Part shown: positions 18,533 to 27,319 of the stretch, one piece after another
Numbering within the stretch: position 1 is the first letter of the stretch
Layout: each line of letters begins with the position of its first letter
Origin: Streptomyces sp. WAC 04229
GTDB lineage: Bacteria; Actinomycetota; Actinomycetes; Streptomycetales; Streptomycetaceae
DNA length: 64,000 nt
Assembly (NCBI RefSeq): GCF_003947455.1
Contig: NZ_QHJH01000016.1
Span: 1-64,000, forward strand
Direction: 5' to 3'
Position numbers and translations under genes: made by a program
The notes under the pieces: generated by a model
Seen by the model: the letters and a program-made list of their open reading frames with translations, nothing else
Database searches by the model: none
What the model was told of the DNA's origin: nothing

Positions 18533-19591
18533 ATGGCCAATCCAACGATGCTCATCGAGAACTCCCCCGCGCGCGGACGGGAACAGCGACGCGAGAAGGG
18601 CAGCGACTTCTCCGAACTCTCACGGCGCATGGCCGACGCGGATCTGCTCCGGCGCCGCCCGCTGTACTACACGGTGCGCTTCGGTGCCGTCGCCCTCGCG
18701 CTCGCGGGCGGTGTCACCGCCTTCGTCGCCCTGGGGGACAGTTGGAGCCAGCTGGTGGTCGCGGCGGCGCTGGCCGTCGTCTTCGGCCAGCTCGGGCTGG
18801 CCGCCCACGACCTCGCCCACCGGCAGGTCTTCACCCGCCGGCGCCCCAGCGAGGCCGGCGGGCTGCTGGTGGCCAACCTGCTGCTGGGCATGAGCTACGG
18901 CTGGTGGATGAACAAGCACACCCGCCACCACGCCAATCCCAACCACGAGGAGAAGGACCCGGACGTCTCCCCCGACATCCTCGTGTGGTCCCGGGGCCAG
19001 GCGAGCAGGGCGAAGGGGCTGCCGCGCTTCGTCGGGAGGCACCAGGCGGCCCTGTTCTTCCCGCTCTTGACGCTGGAAGGTCTCAACCTGAGCTTCAACA
19101 GCTTCAAGGCGCTGCGCAGCCCGTCCATGAAGCGGCCCTTGGTGGAGGGGTCGCTGCTCGTCGCGCACTTCGTCCTGTACTTCGGCGGACTGTTCACGCT
19201 GCTCTCCCCCGGCAAGGCGCTCGCCTTCATCGCCGTGCACCAGGGCCTGTTCGGGATCTACCTCGGCTCGGTCTTCGCACCCAACCACAAGGGCATGCCG
19301 ATGATCGAGGAGGGCACGCGGCTGGACTTCCTGCGCCGCCAGGTCCTCACCTCCCGCAACGTACGCGGCGGTGTGTTCGTCGACGCCTTCATGGGCGGCC
19401 TCAACTACCAGATCGAGCACCACCTCTTCCCCAGCATGCCGACCCCCGCGCTGGCCAGGGCCCAGGTCATCACCGAGCGGTACTGCGCCGAGCTGGGCGT
19501 CCCGTACCACCAGACGGGGCTGCTCGCCTCGCACCGCGAAGCCCTGCGGCACATGCGGAGCGTCGGGGAACCGCTGCGCGCCGCCCGCTGA
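18533..19591 (+). CDS. membrane fatty acid desaturase
   Basis: The 352-residue integral membrane di-iron enzyme has the three histidine boxes HDLAH (92-96), HTRHH (129-133) and QIEHH (293-297) and hydrophobic segments at about 48-68, 72-90, 110-126 and 205-245. The third box QxxHH places it with acyl-lipid (delta-6-like/DesA) desaturases. No ribosome site is present; CATACT at 18520-18525 ends 7 bp before the ATG, so a leaderless transcript is likely. The substrate acyl chain is not predictable. Confidence 0.88.
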   Translation: MANPTMLIENSPARGREQRREKGSDFSELSRRMADADLLRRRPLYYTVRFGAVALALAGGVTAFVALGDSWSQLVVAAALAVVFGQLGLAAHDLAHRQVFTRRRPSEAGGLLVANLLLGMSYGWWMNKHTRHHANPNHEEKDPDVSPDILVWSRGQASRAKGLPRFVGRHQAALFFPLLTLEGLNLSFNSFKALRSPSMKRPLVEGSLLVAHFVLYFGGLFTLLSPGKALAFIAVHQGLFGIYLGSVFAPNHKGMPMIEEGTRLDFLRRQVLTSRNVRGGVFVDAFMGGLNYQIEHHLFPSMPTPALARAQVITERYCAELGVPYHQTGLLASHREALRHMRSVGEPLRAAR

Positions 19592-19603
19592 GCGCGGTGG
19601 CGG

Positions 19604-20440
19604 TCAGCTCTGCAGCACGCCCGCGCCGAGCAGCCCGAACAGCAGGACGCCGACCGCGATCCGGTAGACGACGAAGGCGTTGAAGGAGTGCTTGGCGACG
19701 AACTGCAGCAGCCAGGCGATCGAGGCGTAGGCCACCACGAAGGAGACGAGGGTGCCGACCACCAGGGGCGCGGCACCCGCTCCCGCGCCCAGGGCGTCCT
19801 TGAGTTCGTACAGACCGGCGCCGGTCAGGGCCGGGATGCCGAGGAAGAAGGAGAGCCGGGTGGCGGCGACCCGGTCGAGGTCGAGCATCAGGGCGGTCGA
19901 CATGGTGGCGCCGGAGCGGGAGAAGCCGGGGAAGAGGAGCGCGAGGATCTGCGAGCCGCCGACCAGCATGGCGTCCTTGAACGAGGTGTCGTCCTCGCCC
20001 CGTTTGTGCCGGCCGGTGCGGTCCGCCACCCACATGACCCCGCTGCCGACGATCAGTGAGCCGGCCACCACCCACAGGGAGGCGAGCGGGCCCTTGATCA
20101 GCGGTTTGGCGGCCAGGCCCACCAGGACGATCGGGATCGTCGCGCAGATGACCCACCAGGCGAACCTGTAGTCGTGGTGGTACCGCTCCTCCCGGTCCCG
20201 CAGTCCGCGCACCCACGCGGAGAGGATCCGGGTGATGTCCTTGCGGAAGTAGACGAGCACGGCGGCGATCGCTCCGACCTGGATGACCGCCGAGAAGCCG
20301 ATGACCGAGTGGTCGTCCACCGGGATGCCCATCAGCCCTTCGGCGATCTTGAGGTGGCCGGTGGAGGAGACGGGCAGGAACTCGGTCACCCCCTCGACGG
20401 CTCCGAGGACGATGGCCTGACCGATGCTGATGGCGCTCAT
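19604..20440 (-). CDS. uppP: undecaprenyl-diphosphatase UppP (BacA)
   Basis: The 278-residue polytopic protein converts undecaprenyl diphosphate to the monophosphate carrier used in cell-wall synthesis; extra copies confer bacitracin resistance. Both family signatures are present: EGVTEFLPVSSTGHL near the N-terminus and PGFSRSGATM around residue 175. The ATG at 20440 is preceded by AGGAAG; the GTG three codons upstream lies too close to it. It converges on the desaturase gene. Downstream carboxypeptidase and rho-like genes run in the opposite direction. Confidence 0.95.
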   Translation of the reverse strand: MSAISIGQAIVLGAVEGVTEFLPVSSTGHLKIAEGLMGIPVDDHSVIGFSAVIQVGAIAAVLVYFRKDITRILSAWVRGLRDREERYHHDYRFAWWVICATIPIVLVGLAAKPLIKGPLASLWVVAGSLIVGSGVMWVADRTGRHKRGEDDTSFKDAMLVGGSQILALLFPGFSRSGATMSTALMLDLDRVAATRLSFFLGIPALTGAGLYELKDALGAGAGAAPLVVGTLVSFVVAYASIAWLLQFVAKHSFNAFVVYRIAVGVLLFGLLGAGVLQS

Positions 20441-20479
20441 GAGACCCACTTCCTACTACACGCGGGCGGGCACCCCCCG

Positions 20480-20854
20480 TCACGCTCGGAGCGCGTCGGC
20501 GAGTGTCACCCCCGCGAACACCGCCGCGAGGCCGGCCGCCACACTCGCCAGCACGTTCACCGCGGCCGCGAGGCGGGAGCCCGTCTCGGTGAGGCGGAGC
20601 GTCTCGTAGGAGAAGGTCGAGTACGTCGTGAGGGCGCCGCACAGCCCGGTCCCGAGCAGCAGACGCAGGTCGGATCCCACGGCTCCGGCCAGCGTGGCAC
20701 CGGTGACGAGGCCCAGGGCCAGGGAGCCGGCGACGTTCACGGTGAAGGTGCCCCAGGGGAAGGCCGAGCCGTGCCGGGACTGGACCGCGCGGTCGGTGAG
20801 GTAGCGCAGGGGTGCTCCGGCCATGCCGCCCACGACGACCAGCAGCCAGTTCAT
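20480..20854 (-). CDS. crcB: fluoride ion channel CrcB/Fluc, second subunit
   Basis: The 124-residue protein has four membrane helices and the Fluc signatures GG.AG...RY near the start, FPWGTF.VN in helix 2 and [12 protein letters not shown] in helix 3. Fluc channels are antiparallel dimers that expel fluoride. Its ATG overlaps the stop of the preceding crcB gene by 4 bp (ATGA), so the two are translated together and may form a heterodimer, as in other Gram-positive bacteria with paired genes. Confidence 0.93.
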   Translation of the reverse strand: MNWLLVVVGGMAGAPLRYLTDRAVQSRHGSAFPWGTFTVNVAGSLALGLVTGATLAGAVGSDLRLLLGTGLCGALTTYSTFSYETLRLTETGSRLAAAVNVLASVAAGLAAVFAGVTLADALRA

Positions 20855-21270
20855 CCGGGGCTCCGTCTCCGCCGCGGTGTCCGGCGGGCCGCCCAGGAGG
20901 CGAGCCACACCGCGGTGAGCGCCGCGAGCGGGGTGGCGGCGAGGTAGGCCAGGCCGGTGCCCGGGTGGCCGTCCGCGAACAGCCCGCGGATGTCCGCCGC
21001 GTAGGTGGAGAAGGTGGTGAAACCGCCGAGCACGCCGGTGCCGAGAAAGGGCCGGACCAGGCGGTGGACGTCCCACACCTCGGTCACGGCGACCATGAGC
21101 ACGCCCATGGCGGCACAGCCGGCCACGTTGACCCAGAAGGTCGTCCAGGGGAAACCACCGCTCCGCGTCGGCCACCACAGGGCGGCGGCGTAGCGGGCGG
21201 CGGCGCCGGCACCACCGCCGAGGGCCACGACCGCGACGACGGGTGCCTGGACACGCCACCCCTGCGTCAT
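20851..21270 (-). CDS. crcB: fluoride ion channel CrcB/Fluc, first subunit
   Basis: The 139-residue protein has the same four-helix Fluc plan, with [22 protein letters not shown] and [12 protein letters not shown]. It has a basic C-terminal tail (RRTPRRRR). GGGAGG precedes the ATG at 21270. I looked for a fluoride riboswitch in the leader and saw no recognisable one. The pair is separate from uppP by about 40 bp on the same strand. Confidence 0.93.
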   Translation of the reverse strand: MTQGWRVQAPVVAVVALGGGAGAAARYAAALWWPTRSGGFPWTTFWVNVAGCAAMGVLMVAVTEVWDVHRLVRPFLGTGVLGGFTTFSTYAADIRGLFADGHPGTGLAYLAATPLAALTAVWLASWAARRTPRRRRSPG

Positions 21271-21307
21271 GGTCGTACGCCTCCCGCTCGATCGACGGCG
21301 GGGCCAG

Positions 21308-21322
21308 GGTAGCCCGGCTACC
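21308..21322. terminator. small hairpin between the ArsR-type gene and crcB
   Basis: GGTAGC and GCTACC pair around a CCG loop at 21308-21322, overlapping the stop codon of the ArsR-type gene. It lies in the crcB leader on the minus strand. A terminator role is possible; the stem is short and has no T-run. Confidence 0.35.
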
Positions 21323-21605
21323 AGCCCTTCTCGAACATCCGGGCCACCTCAGCGATGCGCACCTCGTCGCGCCGGTAGTACGTCCGCCCGCGGATCCTGC
21401 GGGTGCGCAGCAGGCCGAGGCGGGTGAGCAGGGTCAGGTGGGTCTCGGCCACCCGGCGGGGCACACCGAGCTTCGCGGCGACCGGGCCGGACGGGACGCC
21501 GTGCGCGGCAGCGTCCACACGGCGCTGCGGCGGGAAGTGCGCGACCGGATCCTTGAGCCATTCCAGGATGTCGAGACGTGTGCCGTGCACGGGGGTCCTC
21601 GGCAT
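21318..21605 (-). CDS. ArsR-like winged-helix regulator
   Basis: The 95-residue protein is essentially one winged helix: [11 protein letters not shown], then [25 protein letters not shown], then a wing with [15 protein letters not shown]. It has no metal-binding cysteine pair, so a metal sensor role is not supported. GGAGGG lies 6 bp before the ATG at 21605. It is divergent from the MarR gene at 21786 and ends 48 bp before crcB on the same strand. Confidence 0.8.
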   Translation of the reverse strand: MPRTPVHGTRLDILEWLKDPVAHFPPQRRVDAAAHGVPSGPVAAKLGVPRRVAETHLTLLTRLGLLRTRRIRGRTYYRRDEVRIAEVARMFEKGW

Positions 21606-21732
21606 CCCGCCCTCCCTCCGTCGGGCCCGCCCGTCCCTGTCCGTCCACTGTCCCGCAGCCGGGGTCCCGCTGTCCGGGAGTCCCCCTCCTTGTCCGGTAC
21701 CCGATCCGCCGGAGTCCGGATTGTTTCTTGCA

Positions 21733-21749
21733 TGCGCACTAGTTGCACA
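21733..21749 (+). promoter_or_regulatory. MarR operator sharing a half-site with the fadH palindrome
   Basis: TGCGCACTAGTTGCACA contains ACTAGTTGCACA (21738-21749), identical to the right half of the fadH palindrome at 4336-4347; the left half differs by a single missing base and one change. It lies 37 bp before the MarR ATG, as expected for an autoregulatory site, and faces the divergent ArsR-like gene. Confidence 0.6.
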
Positions 21750-21785
21750 CTCAACGAATGGGCTTTCCGGTGCTACCGTGCAGGT

Positions 21786-22193
21786 ATGGCAGTCAGGACG
21801 GCCGGTCTGCGGCTCGAGGAACGGTGGCGGGACATCCTCGCCGTGCACGCGCGCACCATGTGCGAGATCGACCGCGTGCTGCATCCGCACGGTCTGGGGG
21901 CGAGCGACTTCGAGGTGCTCGACCTCCTCGTGACGGAGGGGCCGGAGGAGGGCGCCCAGTGCCGGGTGCAGAACCTGGTCGGCCGGGTCCACCTGAGCCA
22001 GAGTGCGCTGTCCCGGCTCATCGCCCGGCTGGAGAAGGACAAACTGGTCGAACGCACGATGTGCGCGGAGGACCGGCGCGGTGTGTACGTCGCCCTGACC
22101 CGCCGGGGCCGCGCGCTGCACGGGGAAGTACTGCCGCTGCAGCGGGACGTACTCTCCCGCATGCTCGGCGACGAAGACGAACCCCGCCCCTGA
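21786..22193 (+). CDS. MarR family transcriptional regulator
   Basis: The 135-residue protein has the MarR fold with LGASDFEVLDLLV, LVGRVHLSQSALSRLIARLEKDKL and a wing containing CAEDRRGVYVALT. The first helix is short. There is no good ribosome site; TACCGT lies 6 bp before the ATG, which fits a leaderless start. The operator upstream shares a 12-bp half with the fadH palindrome, so this protein is my best candidate regulator of fadH 17 kb away. A hairpin follows the stop. Confidence 0.87.
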   Translation: MAVRTAGLRLEERWRDILAVHARTMCEIDRVLHPHGLGASDFEVLDLLVTEGPEEGAQCRVQNLVGRVHLSQSALSRLIARLEKDKLVERTMCAEDRRGVYVALTRRGRALHGEVLPLQRDVLSRMLGDEDEPRP

Positions 22194-22199
22194 CTGCGG

Positions 22200-22216
22200 G
22201 CGGGTGAAACACCCGC
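22200..22216. terminator. terminator hairpin between convergent genes
   Basis: GCGGGTG and CACCCGC pair perfectly around AAA, 6 bp after the MarR stop. A second stem, GACCC with GGGTC (22237-22252), follows. Together they could terminate both the MarR gene and the convergent SseB gene. Confidence 0.65.
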
Positions 22217-22265
22217 GACGGGGCGGGGCGGCGACGACCCTCTTGCGGGTCGAGGCCGAGTCGGC

Positions 22266-22676
22266 TCAGGGGCGGGCCAGCAGGCTGCGTACACCGTCCG
22301 ACGTCAGGGTGAGCCGGTGCTCCGAACCGGCGTCGATGGACAGCGACAGGTCGTCGGCGGGCCACTGCGCGGCGAGGGCACCCAGCGGCACCATCCGGTA
22401 GCGGGAGACGTACGGCAGCAGGTCGGCCATCTCCAGCTCCGAGGTGAACACGGGCACCACCTGACGGCCGCCCTGCTGTTCCAGCACCGGCAGCGCCAGC
22501 ATGCCGGGGTCGGCGGCCTCCTGGTCGTTCGTGTCGTCGGGCACGGGGACGAGGACGTCGCTGCTCGCAAGCGTGTCGAGCGCCGCGGTGTCCTGCGGGT
22601 TCTCGGGGTTCTCGGCCAGCGCGTCCAGGGCACGCTGGGCGGGCGTCACGGGGTGGTCGTTCGCGGGTGTCTCCAT
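22266..22676 (-). CDS. SseB family protein
   Basis: The 136-residue soluble protein matches the SseB N-terminal domain pattern (VLVPVPD near the start, GRQVVPVFTSELEM in the middle, ending with the LTSDGVRSLL strand). SseB-domain proteins are common in Streptomyces and have no proven biochemical role. The first 30 residues are acidic and low in complexity. It converges on the MarR gene. Confidence 0.75.
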   Translation of the reverse strand: METPANDHPVTPAQRALDALAENPENPQDTAALDTLASSDVLVPVPDDTNDQEAADPGMLALPVLEQQGGRQVVPVFTSELEMADLLPYVSRYRMVPLGALAAQWPADDLSLSIDAGSEHRLTLTSDGVRSLLARP

Positions 22677-22792
22677 GGCAGATTCCCTGATAGCGGCGGT
22701 CTACGGCCCGCGCGGACGAGGGGCACGGACGCGGTCCAGACTCGCGTACCCGATCATCCACGGCGCAATCATGTGCGGCGCGGGTGCCGGAC

Positions 22793-23263
22793 TCAGCCCT
22801 TGCGGTCGGTCCCCTCCACCAGTGCGGCCAGCTTCGCCAGCGCCATCCGCGTGCCCGTCTCGTTGTCCTCGGCCGGCACCGCGTCGGGCAGACCGTCGTG
22901 GGCGACGGCCACCTCCGTGCCGCCGCCCGCGTCGGTGAGCGTCGTGGTCATGGTCATCCGGCCCTGGAACGCGGGGTCGGCGGACTCGAACTCCAGCACC
23001 TCCACGACCTGCTCGTCGGGCACGAGGCGGGCGAAGTGCCCGTGGTAGGTGTCGGTGTGCGCGGCCGACTTGCCCGTGCCCGTCGGCGCCTCGTAGCTGA
23101 GTGACACGCGGAAGGCGCCCCCCGCACGGGCGTCGAACGCGTGCACCCGGGCGGTCATGCCGTCCGGGACCCGCCAGGCGGCGACGGCCGCCGGGTCGAG
23201 GAGCGCGCGGTACACGGCGGAGCGCGGGGCGTTCACGTGACGGGAGACGCGGGTCGAGTGCAT
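22793..23263 (-). CDS. SRPBCC (AHSA1/START-like) domain protein
   Basis: The 156-residue protein has the helix-grip pattern of the AHSA1 family: SRHVNAPRSAVYRALLDP at the start, GGAFRVSLSY, then GTEVAVAHDGLP and a C-terminal helix. Such proteins bind hydrophobic ligands; no enzymatic residues are evident. The ATG at 23263 follows a GGGTGGTG region; an upstream start at 23317 would add unrelated residues. Confidence 0.8.
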   Translation of the reverse strand: MHSTRVSRHVNAPRSAVYRALLDPAAVAAWRVPDGMTARVHAFDARAGGAFRVSLSYEAPTGTGKSAAHTDTYHGHFARLVPDEQVVEVLEFESADPAFQGRMTMTTTLTDAGGGTEVAVAHDGLPDAVPAEDNETGTRMALAKLAALVEGTDRKG

Positions 23264-23341
23264 GGGCACCACCCTTCCCCCACCCGTCCCCCCGGGCAAG
23301 CGCCCCGGAAAGCGCACTCATCTGATCGCATGGGGGCCCAC

Positions 23342-23353
23342 TTGATCGATCAA
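23342..23353. promoter_or_regulatory. 12-bp palindrome upstream of the GAPDH gene
   Basis: TTGATCGATCAA is a perfect palindrome 52 bp before the GTG start of the GAPDH gene and 79 bp before the SRPBCC start on the other strand. A nearby TGATCGCATG (23321-23330) repeats part of it. It could be an operator; no regulator is assigned. Confidence 0.45.
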
Positions 23354-23404
23354 CGGAGTGGTCGGGTTAGCATATGAGCGCCGCCTAGCTCGAAAGATAG
23401 AGAC

Positions 23405-24850
23405 GTGACTGTCAACGACGACTCGTTCACCAACTGGAAGAACCGCGAAGAGATCGCGGAATCGATGATCCCGATGATCGGGAAGCTGCACCGGGAGCAG
23501 GACGTCACGATCCTGCTGCACAGCCGTTCCCTGGTGAACAAGTCGGTGGTCAGCATCCTCAAGACCCACCGCTTCGCCCGCCAGATCGCCGGCGCGGAAC
23601 TGTCGGTCACCGAGACGATGCCGTTCCTCCGGGCACTCACCACGCTCGACCTCGGTCCCTCGCAGATCGACATCGGCATGCTCGCCGCCACCTACAAGGG
23701 CGACGACCGCGGACTCACCGTCGAGGAGTTCACCGCCGACGCCGTCGCCGGGGCCACCGGCGCCAACAAGATCGACCGCCGCGAGCCGCGCGACGTCGTC
23801 CTGTACGGCTTCGGCCGCATCGGCCGGCTCGTCGCCCGCCTGCTGATCGAGAAGGCCGGCTCGGGCAACGGACTGCGGCTGCGCGCCATCGTCGTCCGCG
23901 GGGGTGGCGATCAGGACCTCGTCAAGCGGGCCTCGCTGCTGCGCCGCGACTCCGTGCACGGGCAGTTCCAGGGCACCATCACCGTCGACGAGGAGAGCAG
24001 CACGATCCTCGCCAACGGCAACGCGATCAAGGTGATCCACGCCGACGACCCCTCGCAGGTCGACTACACGGCGTACGGCATCAAGAACGCCATCCTCATC
24101 GACAACACGGGCAAGTGGCGCGACCGCGAGGGCCTGTCGAAGCACCTGCGTCCCGGCATCGACAAGGTCGTCCTGACCGCCCCGGGCAAGGGCGACGTCC
24201 CCAACATCGTGCACGGCGTCAACCACGACACCATCAAGCCGGACGAGCGGATCCTGTCCTGCGCGTCCTGCACCACCAACGCGATCGTGCCGCCGCTGAA
24301 GGCGATGGCCGACGAGTACGGTGTGCAGCGCGGCCACGTGGAGACCGTCCACTCGTTCACCAACGACCAGAACCTGCTGGACAACTACCACAAGTCGGAC
24401 CGCCGCGGCCGCAGCGCGCCGCTGAACATGGTCATCACGGAGACGGGTGCCGCCTCCGCCGTCGCCAAGGCCCTCCCGGACCTCAAGGCGCGGATCACCG
24501 GCAGCTCGGTCCGCGTGCCCGTGCCCGACGTGTCGATCGCGATCCTGAACCTCCAGCTCGCCCGCGAGACCACCCGCGAGGAGGTGCTCGACCACCTCCG
24601 CGAGGTGTCGCTGACCTCGCCGCTCAAGCGCCAGATCGACTTCATCAGCGCGCCCGACGCGGTCTCCAGCGACTTCATCGGCTCGCGCCACGCCTCGATC
24701 GTCGACGCCGGAGCGCTCAAGGTCGAGGGCGACAACGCGATCCTCTACCTCTGGTACGACAACGAGTTCGGCTACTCCTGCCAGGTCGTCCGCGTCGTGC
24801 AGCACGTCTCCGGCGTGGAGTACCCGACGTACCCGGCCCCGGCCGTCTGA
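23405..24850 (+). CDS. gap: glyceraldehyde-3-phosphate dehydrogenase, long form with N-terminal extension
   Basis: The 481-residue protein contains a complete phosphorylating GAPDH: NAD motif GFGRIGR (135-141), catalytic C289 in SCASCTTNA, and a C-terminal half with PLNMVITETGAA and WYDNEFGYS. About 130 extra residues precede the Rossmann fold, a feature I know from a second GAPDH class in actinobacteria. Asn233 and surrounding residues should set the NAD/NADP preference, which I cannot decide. It stands alone, not with pgk/tpi, so it is a secondary isoform. The GTG at 23405 has only a weak ribosome site. A strong terminator follows. Confidence 0.9.
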   Translation: MTVNDDSFTNWKNREEIAESMIPMIGKLHREQDVTILLHSRSLVNKSVVSILKTHRFARQIAGAELSVTETMPFLRALTTLDLGPSQIDIGMLAATYKGDDRGLTVEEFTADAVAGATGANKIDRREPRDVVLYGFGRIGRLVARLLIEKAGSGNGLRLRAIVVRGGGDQDLVKRASLLRRDSVHGQFQGTITVDEESSTILANGNAIKVIHADDPSQVDYTAYGIKNAILIDNTGKWRDREGLSKHLRPGIDKVVLTAPGKGDVPNIVHGVNHDTIKPDERILSCASCTTNAIVPPLKAMADEYGVQRGHVETVHSFTNDQNLLDNYHKSDRRGRSAPLNMVITETGAASAVAKALPDLKARITGSSVRVPVPDVSIAILNLQLARETTREEVLDHLREVSLTSPLKRQIDFISAPDAVSSDFIGSRHASIVDAGALKVEGDNAILYLWYDNEFGYSCQVVRVVQHVSGVEYPTYPAPAV

Positions 24851-24863
24851 TCCGGAGTACGCG

Positions 24864-24901
24864 CGAGGGGGCGACGGGACACGGTTCCCGCCGCCCCCTC
24901 G
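24864..24901 (+). terminator. terminator of the GAPDH gene
   Basis: CGAGGGGGCG (24864-24873) pairs with CGCCCCCTCG (24892-24901), with an inner CGGG/CCCG pair, starting 14 bp after the stop codon. Confidence 0.8.
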
Positions 24902-24996
24902 GGTATCAGCCGGCCGCGGCCAGGGCATGCGTGTGATGGCGTTCCCGCCCGGACGCCCCGCGTGGCACGACGGCCGGCTGAAACGAGAATGGCTCC

Positions 24997-27258
24997 ATGG
25001 ACGCACTGGTTCGGCGCTCCCCCTGGGTCGGGGTGCTGACCTGGTGCGTGGCGGTGCTGAGCCTGACCGTCCTGGCCGCGGCCGCCGTCATCCGCAGCAC
25101 GGTGCTCGACCCCGGGTTCTACGGGCAGGTGCTGGAGGACGAGCGCGCCTACCAGCGGTTCTACGACGAGGTACTGGTGGACCCGGGCAGTACGCCGTTC
25201 ACCAGCGAGCTGCTGGACCGGCTGCCGGTGCCGCAGTCGACCGTCACCTCGAACCTCAAGGTCGTGATCCCGCCGGAGACCCTGCGGACCATGGGGGACC
25301 GTCAGATCGCCGAGGTGGTCCACTACCTGGAGGGCGACCGCGACCGGCTGCGGATCACGGTCGACCTGGAGCCCGTGGTCGCGAACGTCGAACGGCTCAG
25401 CCAGGCCTACTTCGGTGATGCCGTCGCCGCTCTCCAGGAGCGGTCGGAACCCGACTTCCAGGCCTTCGTGCAGCGCATGTCCGAACTGGCGGCGCGGGTG
25501 GTGGCCGGTGAGGCGCCGCTGGAGGGACTGCCGTCGCTGCCGCTCTCGCACAGCCAGGCGGTCGCGGCCACGGACGCGCTGATGCCCCTGCTGCCGAGCG
25601 CCGAGCGCGCGGGCCTGCGGCCGAGCGTGCAGACGGCCCTGGACCGCGGGGACCTCGCCTCGGCGCTGGCCGCGATCGCTCCGGTGGCCCTGACGGACCA
25701 GGTCCGGGACGCCGCCACCGAACTGCTGAGGGAGGCACGGCAGGGCACCTGGGTCGTCTCGGTCGACGTCGACCCCGCCGCCGAGGCGCTGGCTCCGGTG
25801 GACCGCGCCCGGTCGGTGACCCGGCTCTTCCAGGAGGTGGTGGAACCGGCGGCGGCCGTGCTCGGCGCCGCCGCGCTCACCCTGCTGTGGCTCTCCACGC
25901 CCGGGCCCGCAAGGCGCCGGCTGATGCCGCTGGGCTGGGCACCCGCGGCCGCCGCGGCGCTGCTGGCGCTGACGGTGCTGGGACTGCGGCTCACCCTGGG
26001 CGACGCGCTGTTCGGCCGGCCGCCCGCGTGGCCCCCGGCGGCCTCGGGTCTGCTCGCCGACGTCCAGGCCACCGCGCTCGACCGGCTCCTGACCACCGCC
26101 GTCGTCGTCGCCGTCATCCTGCTCGCCGCCGGCGCCCTGCTGGTCCTCGTGGGCTGGGTCTGGGAGACCCGGCCCAGCGTGCCGGTCCTCACCGATCCGC
26201 GGCACGGTCCGACGCTGACCTTCGCCGTGACCGCCTGCGCGCTCGTCGGGACGATGGTGGCGCCGGTGGCGATCACCGGCTCCTCGCCGCGCATCTGCCA
26301 GGGCAGCGCCGAGCTGTGCGACGCCCGCTACGACGAGATCGCCCAGCTCGCCTCGCACAACGCGATGGCCACGACCGCGGACCGGTTCATCGGCCCGCTG
26401 CAGGACCCGGACATCGTCGGCCAGCTGGGCGCCGGGGTGCGCGTCCTGCTGCTCGACACCCACGAGTGGGAACGGCCCGAGGAGGTCGCGGACCGGCTGA
26501 GCACCTCGGACTTCTCCCCCGACCTGCGCCGGCGGCTCACCGGGATCCTGGGGCGGGTGAACCCGCCGCACCCTGGTCTGTGGCTGTGCCACTCGGTGTG
26601 CGGCGCCGGAGCGTCGGAACTGGTGCCCACGCTGGGCCAGATCGGTGACTGGCTGCGGGACAACCCCACCGAGGTGGTCACCCTGATCCTCCAGGACGGC
26701 CTGGATCCGGTGACGACCCAGGACGCCCTGCTCCAGGCCGGGCTCGCCGATCTGCTGTACCGGCCGGACCCGGACCCGGACCGCCCGTGGCCGAAGCTCA
26801 AGGACATGATCGACAGCGGCAGGCGGCTGGTCGTGTTCGCGGAGCAGGCGGACGGCCCCGCGCCCTGGTACCGGAACCTCTACCGGTACGGCATGGAGAC
26901 GCCCTTCGCCTTCCGCAGCCCGGACGAGATGTCCTGCGTGCCGAACCGGGGCGGCTCGGACAAGCGGCTCTTCCTGCTCAACCACTTCGTCACGGCCGGC
27001 GGCGGGCTGCGGCTGGACGCCGGGACCGTCAACTCCCGGGAGCGGGTGCTGGAGCGGGCGCACAACTGCGAGCGGCAGCGCGGCAGACCCGTCAACTTCA
27101 TCGCCGTGGACTACGCGACGATCGGCGACGCGCTGGGCGCGGTCGAGGAGCTGAACGCCGAACGGCTGGAGGACGGCGCCCGCGACCCCGTCCGGTCGCC
27201 GGACCGGCTGCGCGACGCGCGGCACACGCCCGTGCGGGACGGATCGCCGGGGGCGTGA
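24997..27258 (+). CDS. membrane protein with extracytoplasmic PI-PLC-like domain
   Basis: The 753-residue protein has an N-terminal membrane helix (about 9-32), an extracellular segment to about 275, four further hydrophobic segments (about 283-300, 308-330, 365-388 and 405-425) and a C-terminal domain of about 300 residues outside the cell. That domain resembles PI-specific phospholipase C X: SHNAMA holds the first candidate catalytic histidine (about 453) and WLCHSVCG the second (about 529). Bacterial PI-PLCs are normally small secreted enzymes, so the long polytopic N-terminus is unusual. The substrate is unknown. The ATG follows weak Shine-Dalgarno sequence; it is monocistronic. Confidence 0.78.
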   Translation: MDALVRRSPWVGVLTWCVAVLSLTVLAAAAVIRSTVLDPGFYGQVLEDERAYQRFYDEVLVDPGSTPFTSELLDRLPVPQSTVTSNLKVVIPPETLRTMGDRQIAEVVHYLEGDRDRLRITVDLEPVVANVERLSQAYFGDAVAALQERSEPDFQAFVQRMSELAARVVAGEAPLEGLPSLPLSHSQAVAATDALMPLLPSAERAGLRPSVQTALDRGDLASALAAIAPVALTDQVRDAATELLREARQGTWVVSVDVDPAAEALAPVDRARSVTRLFQEVVEPAAAVLGAAALTLLWLSTPGPARRRLMPLGWAPAAAAALLALTVLGLRLTLGDALFGRPPAWPPAASGLLADVQATALDRLLTTAVVVAVILLAAGALLVLVGWVWETRPSVPVLTDPRHGPTLTFAVTACALVGTMVAPVAITGSSPRICQGSAELCDARYDEIAQLASHNAMATTADRFIGPLQDPDIVGQLGAGVRVLLLDTHEWERPEEVADRLSTSDFSPDLRRRLTGILGRVNPPHPGLWLCHSVCGAGASELVPTLGQIGDWLRDNPTEVVTLILQDGLDPVTTQDALLQAGLADLLYRPDPDPDRPWPKLKDMIDSGRRLVVFAEQADGPAPWYRNLYRYGMETPFAFRSPDEMSCVPNRGGSDKRLFLLNHFVTAGGGLRLDAGTVNSRERVLERAHNCERQRGRPVNFIAVDYATIGDALGAVEELNAERLEDGARDPVRSPDRLRDARHTPVRDGSPGA

Positions 27259-27266
27259 ACGGCAGG

Positions 27267-27303
27267 GGCCCGGCGACGCGGTGGTACTCCGCGTCGCCGG
27301 GCC
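27267..27303. terminator. bidirectional terminator hairpin
   Basis: A perfect 15-bp stem (GGCCCGGCGACGCGG at 27267-27281 with its complement at 27289-27303) with a 7-nt loop sits between two convergent genes, 8 bp after one stop and 16 bp from the other. Confidence 0.88.
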
Positions 27304-27319
27304 GGATGGTCCGTCAGGG

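Noticed and set aside
21271..21320. Fluoride riboswitch in the crcB leader
   Set aside because: The conserved core and pseudoknot sequences are not visible; only a small hairpin is present.
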